Of a stretch of DNA of 64,000 nucleotides, positions 9,463-18,312 are shown piece after piece (position 1 is the first letter of the stretch; the number at the start of each line of letters is the position of its first letter). The position numbers and the translations under genes are program-made. The DNA is from Hymenobacter sp. BRD67 (GTDB lineage Bacteria; Bacteroidota; Bacteroidia; Cytophagales; Hymenobacteraceae): contig NZ_CP053904.1 of assembly GCF_013256425.1 (NCBI RefSeq), forward strand, positions 1,054,001 through 1,118,000, written 5' to 3'. A model generated the notes under the pieces. That model ran no database searches, was not told the origin of the DNA, and saw only the letters and a program-made list of their open reading frames with translations.

Positions 9463-10719
9463 ATGACTGCTATCTGTATTTTGGGCGCCGGACCAGGCGG
9501 GGCCACGGCAGCCCTGCACCTGGCCCGTGCCGGCCACCACTGCCTGCTGCTTGATAAGGCCACCTTTCCGCGCGATAAAATATGCGGCGATGCGCTGAGC
9601 ACGAAAGTGTTAGTGGAGTTGAGGCGCCTGGGTGCCGCCCTGCCGGCTCAGCTGACTGCCTCGCCCATGCAGGTGCCCAGCTGGGGCATCGACTTCTATG
9701 CGCCCAACGGCCGCCGCCTGCATGTGCCGTTCAAGCCCCGCTTCGACAAAGCCACCGACCAGCCGGCCGGCCACGTAGCCAAGCGGGCCGATTTTGATAA
9801 TTTTCTGGTCGAAGAAGTGCGTCGCCGGCCCGAGATTGATTTTCGCGAAAATGTGGACGTCGCCCGCACTGAGCGCACCGCCGACGGCTGGCAGCTGTTT
9901 GACAAAGCCGGCCAGGTAGTAGCTGCCTGCCGGCTGCTCCTGGTGGCCAATGGCGCGCAGTCGGAATTTACCCGCAAGGTGGCGGGCCACGCGCTCGACC
10001 CCGCGCACCATTCGGCCGGCCTGCGCTCTTACTACCGCAACGTAGCTGGCCTTAGCCCCGACAATTTTATTGAGCTGCACTTTATTAAAGAGTTTCTGCC
10101 CGGCTACCTCTGGATTTTCCCACTGCCCCACGGCCAGGCCAACGTAGGCGTAGGAATGCTCTCAAAAGCTGTGACAGACCGGAAAGTAAACCTGCGCCAG
10201 CGCCTCGATGAGATACTGGCTACTCATCCCACCCTGGCCCCGCGCTTTGCCCACGCCGAGCGCCTGGGGCCGGTGCGCGGCTTCGGGCTGCCCCTGGGCT
10301 CGAAGCGCCGGACGCTGTCGGGCGATAGCTACCTGCTGCTCGGCGATGCTGCTTCGCTCATCGACCCGTTTTCGGGCGAAGGCATCTCGCATGCCATGGT
10401 CAGCGGCCGGCACGCCGCCGACTGGGCCGGGCGGGCCGTGGCACAGGCTGATTTCAGCGCCGGCTTGCTGAGTGGCTACGACAAGGCCGTGTATAACCGC
10501 CTGGGCCAGGAGCTGCGCGTGAGCTACGCCCTGCAGCGGCTGCTGAGCTTTCCCAGCTTGTTCAACTTTGTCGCCAACCGCGCCGCTACCAACCCTACGC
10601 TGGCCGAAACCCTCTCAATGATGTTTGTGGACATCGACCTGCGGGCCCGGCTCCGCCAACCCAGATTTTATATGCAGCTGCTATTTGGCAGCAAAAAAAG
10701 AACCCCACCAGCGAACTAG
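9463..10719 (+). CDS. geranylgeranyl-reductase-family FAD oxidoreductase
   Basis: The 418-residue flavoprotein starts with the dinucleotide-binding fold ILGAGPGGATAALHLARAG, then DKATFPRDKICGDAL, which is diagnostic for the geranylgeranyl reductase/halogenase-like family. The second FAD motif, LLGDAASLIDPFSGEGI, is near residue 295. Such enzymes reduce isoprenoid chains or related lipids; the substrate here cannot be read. ATG at 9463 is chosen because upstream codons overlap the fabG promoter region. It is divergent from fabG, with 94 bases between the starts. A terminator hairpin overlaps its stop codon. Confidence 0.85.
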   Translation: MTAICILGAGPGGATAALHLARAGHHCLLLDKATFPRDKICGDALSTKVLVELRRLGAALPAQLTASPMQVPSWGIDFYAPNGRRLHVPFKPRFDKATDQPAGHVAKRADFDNFLVEEVRRRPEIDFRENVDVARTERTADGWQLFDKAGQVVAACRLLLVANGAQSEFTRKVAGHALDPAHHSAGLRSYYRNVAGLSPDNFIELHFIKEFLPGYLWIFPLPHGQANVGVGMLSKAVTDRKVNLRQRLDEILATHPTLAPRFAHAERLGPVRGFGLPLGSKRRTLSGDSYLLLGDAASLIDPFSGEGISHAMVSGRHAADWAGRAVAQADFSAGLLSGYDKAVYNRLGQELRVSYALQRLLSFPSLFNFVANRAATNPTLAETLSMMFVDIDLRARLRQPRFYMQLLFGSKKRTPPAN

Positions 10720-10730
10720 GTGAGGTTCTT
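10698..10730. terminator. terminator overlapping a stop codon
   Basis: A 12-bp stem with one mismatch pairs AAGAACCCCACC with GGTGAGGTTCTT. It includes the TAG stop at 10717-10719 of the flavoprotein gene and lies 22 bases before the mlaF stop on the other strand. Confidence 0.65.
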
Positions 10731-10751
10731 AATATAGTAAATATACTATTT

Positions 10752-11564
10752 TTACACCTCTGATAGCGGCTCGGCAGCCAGGTGTTCGAGGCCCTGGGGA
10801 CCATCTTCTTCTTCCACGCGCTTGGCGGCGCGCACCAGCGACGAGCTGAAGATAAACTCGCGCAGCTCCGGCACGTCGGCATTCAGGATGTGCTCCTTGT
10901 CACCATCCCAGAGCTTTTTGCCCTGGTGCAGAAAAATAATATGGTCGCCGATACCCACTACCGAGTTCATATCGTGGGTGATGATGGCCGTGGTGATGTT
11001 GTACTCGTGCGTGATTTCGTAAATCAGCTCGTCAATCTTGATGCTGGTGGCTGGGTCGAGGCCCGAGTTGGGCTCGTCGCAAAACAGATAGGTACAATTG
11101 GGGGCAATGGCACGGGCAATACCCACGCGCTTTTTCATGCCGCCCGAAATTTCGGAGGGCATCTTGTTGCCCGCATTTTCGAGGCCTACGCGCTTAAGGC
11201 AAAACTCCACGCGGTCGCGGCGCTCTTCCTCGCTCATGTCGGGCGTGAGCATTTGCAGCGGAAACTCCACGTTCTTGGCCACCGTCATCGAGTCGAACAG
11301 CGCCGAGCCCTGAAACAGCATGCCGATTTTGCGCCGAATCTCCTGGCGAATGTCCACCTTGGAATTGGTATATACCGTGCCATCGAAGGTAATGGAGCCC
11401 AGGTCGGGCTTCATCAGCCCCACTACGCAGGAGAGCAGCACGCTTTTGCCCGTGCCTGAGCCGCCCAGCAGCAGGTTGCACTTGCCCGTTTCGAGGGTGC
11501 AGCTAATGCCTTTCAGCACTTGGTTGCCATCAAACGACTTTTCGAGGTTGGATATTTCAATCAT
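10752..11564 (-). CDS. mlaF: ABC transporter ATPase, MlaF-like
   Basis: The 270-residue ATPase matches the Mla/Mce phospholipid transport system of the cell envelope. Walker A GGSGTGKS is at 34-41. The signature SGGMKKR near 143 has the Met-Lys-Lys form typical of MlaF/Mkl rather than SGGQ. Walker B YLFCDEPN and the switch His in IITHD follow. The C-terminal extension after about residue 245 is acidic. The permease gene mlaE lies just upstream on the same strand, so the two form an operon. No MCE-domain protein is next to them in the window. Confidence 0.88.
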   Translation of the reverse strand: MIEISNLEKSFDGNQVLKGISCTLETGKCNLLLGGSGTGKSVLLSCVVGLMKPDLGSITFDGTVYTNSKVDIRQEIRRKIGMLFQGSALFDSMTVAKNVEFPLQMLTPDMSEEERRDRVEFCLKRVGLENAGNKMPSEISGGMKKRVGIARAIAPNCTYLFCDEPNSGLDPATSIKIDELIYEITHEYNITTAIITHDMNSVVGIGDHIIFLHQGKKLWDGDKEHILNADVPELREFIFSSSLVRAAKRVEEEDGPQGLEHLAAEPLSEV

Positions 11565-11668
11565 ATAGGTTCGTTTCTCGTTTTTTGCTGTCCGTTTTTC
11601 GCAAGTTCAGTACTACGCCCAATAAGCCTAACCCCGAAAAACGAAAAACAGATTGCGAAAAACGAAAT
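11565..11668. repeat. intergenic iterated-unit palindrome between mlaE and mlaF
   Basis: The 104 bases between mlaE and mlaF hold repeated TTTTTCG-like units on one arm and their reverse complements on the other. A perfect 12-base inverted pair is CGTTTTTCGCAA (11593-11604) and TTGCGAAAAACG (11653-11664). Further copies around 11571-11590 and 11635-11648 extend the imperfect stem. The unpaired centre is about 30 bases. Confidence 0.7.
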
Positions 11669-12400
11669 TTACAGCAGAATAGCCGCCAGCACGTAGTCGG
11701 CCACCAGAATAGCAATAATGGAGTTGGTAACGGCCGACGTGCTGGCTGCGCCTACTTCCAGGGCGCCGCCCTCAGTATAAAACCCCTTGTAAGCCGAAAT
11801 GCCCGACACCAGGAAGGCAAAAACCACGGCTTTAATAAGGGCAAAAAAGATGTTATACGGAATGAAATCGGTACGAATACCTTCAATGTAATCCTGCGGA
11901 GCCATTACGCCGGAGAGCGTGCCGGCGATGTAGCCGCCCAGAATGCTGAGCGCCATAGCCAGAATAACGAGCAGCGGAAACATAAGCATAGCCGCCAGAA
12001 TGCGTGGCAGCACAAGATATGAGGTAGCATTAATGCCCATCACTTCGAGGGCCGAAATCTGCTCGGTGATGCGCATGGTGCCCAGCCCGCCCGCGATAGA
12101 CGACCCGACCTTACCAGCCAGCACGATGCTCGTGATGGTAGGCGCCAGCTCCAGAATGGTCATTTCGCGCACCATGTAGCCGATGGTCGACTTCGGAATA
12201 AGCGGATTGGTGAGGTTGTAGGCAATCTGGATGCAGGTTACCGCCCCGATGAAGGCCGATACAATGCCCACAATAAAGATAGAATTGACACCGATGAGCG
12301 TGGCTTCTTCAAAAAAGCGCCGCCAGAGTACTTTCAGCCGCTCGGCGCGCGCCACCATGTTGTACAGAAATAAAACGAAAGAGCCGAAAATTTTGAACAT
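11669..12400 (-). CDS. mlaE: ABC transporter permease, MlaE-like
   Basis: This 243-residue integral membrane protein of the MlaE/YrbE family partners MlaF in lipid transport across the inner membrane. Family features seen are the N-terminal amphipathic region before FFEEATLIGVNS, the block LAPTITSIVLAGKVGSSIAGGLG, then TEQISALEVMGI, and four or five hydrophobic segments. It is transcribed ahead of mlaF and separated from it by the palindromic spacer at 11565-11668. In Bacteroidota this pair normally works with an MCE protein encoded nearby or elsewhere. Confidence 0.9.
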   Translation of the reverse strand: MFKIFGSFVLFLYNMVARAERLKVLWRRFFEEATLIGVNSIFIVGIVSAFIGAVTCIQIAYNLTNPLIPKSTIGYMVREMTILELAPTITSIVLAGKVGSSIAGGLGTMRITEQISALEVMGINATSYLVLPRILAAMLMFPLLVILAMALSILGGYIAGTLSGVMAPQDYIEGIRTDFIPYNIFFALIKAVVFAFLVSGISAYKGFYTEGGALEVGAASTSAVTNSIIAILVADYVLAAILL

Positions 12401-12496
12401 AGAAGAAGAAAATGAGGTCGCCTATACCGGCCAGCTTAGCCACGGCGGGCCGCAGTGGGGCATCTTTGCGCGTCTTACGTATAAATCCGGAAAATA

Positions 12497-13210
12497 GTGG
12501 TCTCAGCAGTGGAGCTAGTAGTGATAACGGGCGGTAGCCAGGGCATAGGTCGGGCTTTGGTAATGAGTTTTTTAGCGGCGGGGTTTACGGTGGCTACCTG
12601 CGCCCGTAGCCCTACCGATTTGGCCGCCCTGGCCGCTGCCTGCCCCGGCCAGCCGCTGCATACCTTGCCCGCCGACCTCAGCCAGGTGGCCGACTGCCGG
12701 CGCTTTGCCGAGTTTGTGCTGGGGCTGGGCCAGCCGCTGGCCGCGCTCATCAACAATGCCGGGGCCTACGTGCCCGGCCGGTTCCAGGACGAGCCCGCCG
12801 ATGGCTCAAGGCTGCGTGAGCTGTTAGACAGTAACTTATTGAGTGCCTACGATGTAACGCGGGCGCTGCTGCCCACGCTGCTGGCCCAGGGGCGCGGGCA
12901 CATTTTTACCATCTGCTCCACAGCCAGCATCATGCCCTACCCCAACGGCGGCTCGTATGGCGTAGCCAAGTTTGCCCTGCTGGGCTACACCAAAACCCTG
13001 CGCGAGGAAGTAAAAGCCCAGGGCCTGCGCGTAACGGCCGTGCTGCCCGGCGCCACGCTTACCCGCAGCTGGGATGGGGTAGCAGTGCCGCCCGAGCGCT
13101 TTATCGACCCGGCCGATGTGGCGGCAGCCGTGCTCGGCGCATTCCGGCTCTCGCCCCAGGCGGTGGTCGAAGAAATTATTATCCGGCCGCAGCTCGGCGA
13201 TTTGGTGTGA
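12497..13210 (+). CDS. short-chain dehydrogenase/reductase
   Basis: An SDR of about 237 residues with the cofactor motif GGSQGIG near residues 12-18, NNAG in LINNAGAYVPG, the catalytic Ser in ICSTAS, and YGVAK holding the Tyr and Lys. It is a classical NAD(P)-dependent oxidoreductase of unknown substrate; the C-terminal VVEEIIIRPQ resembles clavaldehyde-dehydrogenase-like SDRs. No ATG is available: GTG at 12497 is used, and GTG at 12509 is an equally good alternative. It ends 15 bases before the convergent GIN-domain gene. Confidence 0.8.
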   Translation: MVSAVELVVITGGSQGIGRALVMSFLAAGFTVATCARSPTDLAALAAACPGQPLHTLPADLSQVADCRRFAEFVLGLGQPLAALINNAGAYVPGRFQDEPADGSRLRELLDSNLLSAYDVTRALLPTLLAQGRGHIFTICSTASIMPYPNGGSYGVAKFALLGYTKTLREEVKAQGLRVTAVLPGATLTRSWDGVAVPPERFIDPADVAAAVLGAFRLSPQAVVEEIIIRPQLGDLV

Positions 13211-13225
13211 AGAAGTCGTACTATC

Positions 13226-14017
13226 CTACTCCTTAATCAGGTTGCCGGCGTCGGGGCCCTTCACGTCGATGAGGCTGGGCGTACCCGTGTAAAAAAAACG
13301 GCCCGTGCCGTTGAGCGTGCCCCCCAGGTTCTGGCGCACGCGCACGTGGGCGTCGCCTATCCACTCGCGGTAGGTAAGAAAGTAGCAGTACCGGGCGTCG
13401 AGCCCGCTGGCCAGTAAAAAGCCGTTGCTGCCCAGGTTGGGGTGAAAATCTTCCGCCGTGCCGCTCAGGGTCATATCGCCAGCGTCGTATATATCGGTGT
13501 AGAGGTAGGTGGAGCGCACGTTCATGTTGATGTCGCCGGTGCTCCAGAGGCGCAGAAACAGCGTATCCTGCGCCCACTGGCCCTCGTTGTTGATGAGGCC
13601 GTAGCCGTACTGCTCAATAATGAAATGCCCGTGGTTGGCCGCTACGTGCAGGCGCACCTGCCGGGGCGTATCGTAGCTGCGCACCCAGTTGCAGCGGCTT
13701 GTATTGGCAATAATCAGCTTCTGGGGCCCCAGCGGCGTGGAGAATGTGATGTCATCAATTATGTGCTCGCCGGCCCGCACTTCGGCGTAGGTGGCGGTGT
13801 CGGGCACGATGGTGAGGTCCACATTATCGTACACCGTTACGGTGGACAGGCGGCGGTCGAGGGCCCGGCGCTGCGTTATCACGGTGCCGTTGCTTTTGAG
13901 GCAGTCGGTACTGTGGTCGGGCCCGCAGGCGGCCAGGGCCAGGCCGGCGGCCAGTACGGCTGCCGCGGGGCGCAGCGCAGCCAGCGCGTTACTTTGTACG
14001 TACATCAGCAGTCGCAT
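13226..14017 (-). CDS. GIN-domain (DUF2807) lipoprotein
   Basis: The 263-residue protein has a lipoprotein signal ending LALAACGP, so it is probably anchored by lipid at the Cys. The mature region has the beta-helical pattern of the GIN domain (putative autotransporter adhesin head). It opens with the family-like stretch RRLSTVTVYDNVDLTIV and continues as short repeated strands such as YLYTDIYDAGDMTLSGTAED. The function of this widespread Bacteroidota family is not established. Its start is only 22 bases from the divergent SDR gene at 14040, so their promoters must overlap the coding starts. Confidence 0.75.
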   Translation of the reverse strand: MRLLMYVQSNALAALRPAAAVLAAGLALAACGPDHSTDCLKSNGTVITQRRALDRRLSTVTVYDNVDLTIVPDTATYAEVRAGEHIIDDITFSTPLGPQKLIIANTSRCNWVRSYDTPRQVRLHVAANHGHFIIEQYGYGLINNEGQWAQDTLFLRLWSTGDINMNVRSTYLYTDIYDAGDMTLSGTAEDFHPNLGSNGFLLASGLDARYCYFLTYREWIGDAHVRVRQNLGGTLNGTGRFFYTGTPSLIDVKGPDAGNLIKE

Positions 14018-14039
14018 CCGTCAAATTTTGCCTGAAATT

Positions 14040-14732
14040 ATGAACCTGAGCGGGAAAGTTGCCATCATCACCGGCGTCAGTACCGGTATTGGCCGCGCCA
14101 CAGCCGAAGCGCTGCTGGCTCGCGGGGCCGCCGTAGCCGGCTGGGGCCGCACCACGCCCGAAGGGCTCGACCACGACCGTTTCCAGTTTTTTGCCTGCGA
14201 TGTGCGCGACGAGCATGCCGTGGCCGAAGCCCTTACCAACACGCTGCGCGAGCTGGGCCCCGACGTTCACATCCTGGTCAACAACGCCGGCGTGGGCATT
14301 TTCGGGCCGGTCGATGGGTTTAAGTCGGAAGACTGGCATGCCATGTTCGATACCAACGTACATGGCCTGTTTTACTGTACCCGAGCTGTGCTGCCCGTCA
14401 TAAAAAAACAGCACGAAGGCCATATTATTAACGTAGCCTCACTGGCGGCTACGGCCGGTACGGCCAGCCTGGCCGGCTACTGCGCCACCAAATATGCCGT
14501 GCGGGGCTTCTCCGATGCCTTATTTAAGGAGCTGCGGCCCGATGGCATCCGCGTCACCTGCGTCATGCCGGGCTCGGTCGAAACCAACTTCAACGGAGCG
14601 CAGCCCGGCCAGCAGCCCGACCCGCACAAGATGCAGCCCGAGGATATTGCCGCCGCCATTGTGCACGCCCTCGAAGCCCCGCAGGCTACCATGATTTCGG
14701 AAATCCAGATGCGCCCGGCGCAGGTAAAATAG
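14040..14732 (+). CDS. short-chain dehydrogenase/reductase
   Basis: A 230-residue SDR starting MNLSGKVAIITGVSTGIGRA. It shows the cofactor motif GVSTGIG, NNAG in LVNNAGVGIFG, the catalytic Ser in VASLAA and YCATK for Tyr and Lys. The open frame extends far upstream, but those codons are antisense to the GIN gene; ATG at 14040 is the first family-like start. Its stop is two bases before the gldA start, so it is probably the first gene of the gld operon. The substrate is unknown. Confidence 0.85.
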   Translation: MNLSGKVAIITGVSTGIGRATAEALLARGAAVAGWGRTTPEGLDHDRFQFFACDVRDEHAVAEALTNTLRELGPDVHILVNNAGVGIFGPVDGFKSEDWHAMFDTNVHGLFYCTRAVLPVIKKQHEGHIINVASLAATAGTASLAGYCATKYAVRGFSDALFKELRPDGIRVTCVMPGSVETNFNGAQPGQQPDPHKMQPEDIAAAIVHALEAPQATMISEIQMRPAQVK

Positions 14733-14734
14733 CC

Positions 14735-15642
14735 ATGGTAGAAGTCGACCACCTGCTTAAAACCTACGGCACCCAACATGCCGTGGACGATATCAGCTTC
14801 CGGGCCGATAAGGGCGAAATCGTGGGCTTTCTCGGCCCCAATGGCGCGGGCAAGAGCACGACCATGAAAATTGCGCTCGGCTACCTGCCGCCCACGGCTG
14901 GTACGGTGCGCATAGCGGGCTTCGACGTGCAGCAAGACCCCCTCGCCGTGCGCCGCCGCGTGGGCTACCTGCCCGAGCATAATCCGCTCTACCTCGACAT
15001 GTACGTGCACGAGTACCTCGAATTCATCGGCTCGGTGCATGGCCTCAAAGGCCGCGGGCTGCGCCAGCGCGTGGCCCAGCTTATCAGCAAAGTGGGACTC
15101 ACCCGCGAGCAGAACAAGCAAATCGGGGCGCTCAGCAAAGGCTACCGCCAGCGCGTGGGCCTGGCGCAGGCGCTGGTGCACGACCCTGAAGTACTGATTC
15201 TCGACGAGCCCACCACGGGCCTCGACCCCAACCAGATTGGCGAAATCCGCCAGCTCATCCGCGAGCTGGGGGCCGATAAGACGGTCATTTTCAGCACCCA
15301 CATTCTGCCCGAAGTCACGGCCCTGTGCTCGCGGGTCGTCATCATCAGCCGGGCAGGCTGGTAGCCGACGCGCCCGTGGCCGAGCTGGCCGCCCGCGCCG
15401 CCGGCGAAACCGTGCTCCGCGCCGAGTTTGAAGGCGCCGTAGCCACCGCGCCGCTGGCCGCCCTGTCGGGCGTGCGCGGCGTGGAAACCGCTGGGCCGGG
15501 CGTGGTGCTCATCCGCACCGCGCCGGGCACCGATGTGCGCGCCGCCGTGTCGCGCCTGGCCGTGGAGCAGGGCTGGCTGCTGCTGGGCCTGCGCCAGGAG
15601 CAGCAGAGCCTGGAAGCAGTATTCGGGGAATTGACGAAGTGA
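14735..15642 (+). pseudogene. gldA: GldA, gliding-associated ABC ATPase, frameshifted
   Basis: This is the ATPase of the Gld ABC transporter linked to gliding in Bacteroidota. Walker A GPNGAGKS is at 34-41, the signature region is LSKGYRQR, Walker B is LILDEPT, and the switch is STHIL. The first frame stops early at ISRAGW. Adding one G to the GGG at 15351-15353 joins ISRGRLVADAPVAELAARA and restores 302 residues, the usual GldA length. The following genes gldF and gldG confirm the identity. The shift is probably a sequence error, because the partner genes are intact. Confidence 0.88.
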
Positions 15643-15790
15643 TTTTTTAAATGTGAAGATGTGAGAAAGGTGAGAAATGTGAAAATGCCCGTCCGATTAA
15701 TCGGCTGTGGGAGCAACTGTAGCACCCAGTGAGGCTGCCGGTACCAATTTGCACATTTCCACATCGGCCATATTTTCCACATTACTCCCT
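15643..15790. repeat. intergenic iterated-unit palindrome between gldA and gldF
   Basis: 148 bases without a gene. The left arm (15649-15687) carries repeated ATGTGAAA-like units: AATGTGAAGATGTGAG, then GAAATGTGAAAATG. The right arm (about 15744-15783) carries their reverse complement (CACATTTCCACAT and ATTTTCCACATT). The arms pair imperfectly over roughly 38 bases around a centre of about 55 bases. Confidence 0.65.
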
Positions 15791-16516
15791 ATGCTCACCA
15801 TCCTAAGAAAAGAATTCAACGCCTTCCTCAACTCGCCGGTGGCTTACGTCGTCATCGGCGTGTTTCTGGTGGCGACCGGGCTGTTTGTCTGGGTTTTTCC
15901 CGACAGCAGCGTGCTCGACTATGGCTACGCCGACCTGCAATCGCTGTTCAACCTGGCACCGTGGCTCTTCTTGCTGCTGATTCCGGCCATCACCATGCGC
16001 ACCTTTGCCGAGGAGAAAAAGGCGGGCACGATTGAGCTGCTGCTCACGCGCCCGCTCACTGATGGGCAGATAGTGGGTGGTAAATATATGGCCTGCCTAT
16101 TATTGGCGCTGCTGGCGCTCATTCCGACGCTACTCTACTATTTCTCGGTGTACAAGCTGGGCTCGCCGCCCGGCAACATCGACTCGGCCGCCACGGTGGG
16201 CTCGTACCTGGGGCTGGCACTACTGGCGGCGGTGTTTTCGGCGCTGGGAGTGCTGGCTTCGGCCCTCACGCGCGACCAGATTATCGCCTTCGTGCTGGCC
16301 GTAGTGGCCTGTTTCTTAGTCTACACCGGCTTCGACTCGCTGGCTTCTGTGCTCGATGGCGCACCGGCCTACTATGTGAGCCAGCTTGGCATTGCGGCGC
16401 ACTACCGCGACCTCAGCAAGGGACTAATTGACTCGCGCGACGTACTCTATTTTCTCACCGTGGTAGCCGTAGCCCTGCTGGGTACGCGGCTGGCCCTCCG
16501 CAGCCGCACCTGGTAA
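15791..16516 (+). CDS. gldF: GldF, gliding-associated ABC permease
   Basis: A 241-residue permease beginning MLTILRKEFNAFLNSPVAYV, the typical start of GldF. Six hydrophobic segments are visible. The conserved RTFAEEKKAGTIELLLTRPL occurs after the second segment and is shared with ABC-2 type permeases. GldF works with the ATPase GldA and with GldG in the inner membrane. ATG at 15791 is preferred over the longer frame to 15707, which covers only the palindromic spacer. Its stop is two bases before gldG. Confidence 0.92.
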   Translation: MLTILRKEFNAFLNSPVAYVVIGVFLVATGLFVWVFPDSSVLDYGYADLQSLFNLAPWLFLLLIPAITMRTFAEEKKAGTIELLLTRPLTDGQIVGGKYMACLLLALLALIPTLLYYFSVYKLGSPPGNIDSAATVGSYLGLALLAAVFSALGVLASALTRDQIIAFVLAVVACFLVYTGFDSLASVLDGAPAYYVSQLGIAAHYRDLSKGLIDSRDVLYFLTVVAVALLGTRLALRSRTW

Positions 16517-16518
16517 GC

Positions 16519-18246
16519 ATGGAACCGACTCCCACTTCTCTGCCGGCTCCTGCCACCTCGCGCAAGCGCCAGGACTTGCTGCGCTTTGCCGCCATTATCG
16601 GCGGCTTGCTGGTGCTCAATTTTGTGGCGCAGTATTTCTTTTTCCGGGTCGATTTGACGGAGGAAAAACGCTATACCATGTCGCCGGCCACCAAGCAGCT
16701 GCTCAGCAATCTGAAACAGCCGGTAACTATCACGGTGTACCTGGCCGGCGATTTTCCGCCTACTTTCCGCCGTCTAGAGCAGGGCGTGCGCGAAACGCTC
16801 AACGAGTTTCAGGTGTACGGCGGCGGCAACCTCAACTTCGTGTTCATCGACCCCAGCGCGGCCGGCACCGAGGCGGGGCGTAACAAATTCTACGAAACGC
16901 TTTTCAAGAAAGGGCTGAAACCCACCAACCTGGGAGCCAACGAGAATGGCAAGCGGGTCGAGAAAATTATCTTCCCGTGGGCCGTGGTGCAGGCCGGCGG
17001 CCAGAGCCGCAACGTGCTGCTGCTGCGCGGCAGCCAGGTAGCCGCGCCCGAGGAGCGCCTCAATCAGAGTATAGAAGGGTTAGAATATGAGCTGGCCAGC
17101 ACCATCCGCCAGGTAGCGCCGCCCGGCGGCGCGCGCCGCCGGCTGGGTATTGTTACGGGCCACGGCGAGCTGCCTAATGCCGAGATGGCCGACATCCTGA
17201 CCGCCTGGAGCCAGAACTACGACGTGTTCCGCGTGAACCTGAGTCAGGTAAAGGACCTGCGCGGCAACCTCGACGCGGTAGTGGTGGCCAAGCCAACCGG
17301 GCCGTATTCGGAGGAGGAAAAGTTTCGGCTCGACCAGTTTATCACGCACGGCGGCCGGGCGTTGTTTTTTGTGGATGCCCTGCGCACCGACCTCGACAGC
17401 GTGAGCCGCAACGGCGCGGCGCTGGCCACACCCTACGACCTTAACCTCGACGATTTATTCTTTCGCTACGGCGTTCGGCTAAACCCGAATATGCTGCTCG
17501 ACCTCAACTGCGGGCAGATTCCGCTCGTGACGGGCATGACCGGCAACAAGCCCAAGATTGAGCCGCTGCCCTGGCAGCTCTATCCGCTGGTCAACCGCTT
17601 TAGCCCCAACCCGATAACCCGGAATCTGGATGCGGTATATCTGAAATTCGTGGGTAATATCGACACGGTGAAGGCCGTCGGCATCCGTAAAACCTCGCTC
17701 ATGACGACCTCGCGCTACACGCGCCGCCTACCCGCGCCGGTACCCATTAACTTCAACGACGCCCGGCTGGAGCCTAATCCGAAACTTTATCAGAACAGCT
17801 ACCAGTCGGTGGGCTACCTGCTCGAAGGCAAGTTCCGCTCGCTGTTTGCCAATAGGGTAGAGCCGGGTACCATGCACTATCAGCCCGACCAGAACCCGAA
17901 TGCCCAGCCCAGCAAGCTGCTCGTTATCTCGGATGGCGATTTTCTGCGCAACGACGTGGACCCAAAATCGGGCCGGCCCATGCGCCTGGGCTACGACCGG
18001 CTTTCGAGCACCGAGTTTGCCAACCGCGAGCTGATTCTCAATGCCACCGACTATCTGCTCGACGAAACCGGCCTCATCGCCGTGCGTGGCAAGCAAATTA
18101 CGCTGCGCCCCCTCGATAAAGTGCAGCTGGCCGACCACCGCCGGCCCTGGCAGCTGCTCAACCTGGGTGCGCCGCTGGTGCTGCTGGCTGCCTTTGGCGC
18201 GGTGCGCGCCTGGCGGCGCAAGCGCCGCTACGCCCGGTTTGCCTAG
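16519..18246 (+). CDS. gldG: GldG, gliding-associated ABC transporter component
   Basis: The 575-residue protein has one N-terminal membrane helix (LRFAAIIGGLLVLNFVAQYF) and a large extracytoplasmic region beginning with the family motif LTEEKRYTMSPAT. A C-terminal helix (LNLGAPLVLLAAFGAVRAW) is followed by a short basic tail. This architecture is that of GldG, an ABC_transp_aux-type protein paired with GldA and GldF. The transported substrate is unknown. The order gldA-gldF-gldG with spacings of 148 and 2 bases indicates one transcript. Confidence 0.92.
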   Translation: MEPTPTSLPAPATSRKRQDLLRFAAIIGGLLVLNFVAQYFFFRVDLTEEKRYTMSPATKQLLSNLKQPVTITVYLAGDFPPTFRRLEQGVRETLNEFQVYGGGNLNFVFIDPSAAGTEAGRNKFYETLFKKGLKPTNLGANENGKRVEKIIFPWAVVQAGGQSRNVLLLRGSQVAAPEERLNQSIEGLEYELASTIRQVAPPGGARRRLGIVTGHGELPNAEMADILTAWSQNYDVFRVNLSQVKDLRGNLDAVVVAKPTGPYSEEEKFRLDQFITHGGRALFFVDALRTDLDSVSRNGAALATPYDLNLDDLFFRYGVRLNPNMLLDLNCGQIPLVTGMTGNKPKIEPLPWQLYPLVNRFSPNPITRNLDAVYLKFVGNIDTVKAVGIRKTSLMTTSRYTRRLPAPVPINFNDARLEPNPKLYQNSYQSVGYLLEGKFRSLFANRVEPGTMHYQPDQNPNAQPSKLLVISDGDFLRNDVDPKSGRPMRLGYDRLSSTEFANRELILNATDYLLDETGLIAVRGKQITLRPLDKVQLADHRRPWQLLNLGAPLVLLAAFGAVRAWRRKRRYARFA

Positions 18247-18280
18247 CCCAACGTTTCATCGGCTGCTTACAGCCAGCGCG

Positions 18281-18288
18281 TAGCTTTG
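18281..18288 (+). promoter_or_regulatory. Bacteroidota -7 box (TAGCTTTG)
   Basis: A perfect match to TAnnTTTG, 25 bases upstream of the ATG at 18313. No clear -33 TTG element is seen at the usual distance. Confidence 0.55.
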
Positions 18289-18312
18289 TGCTTTATATCC
18301 TACCCCTGCGTT

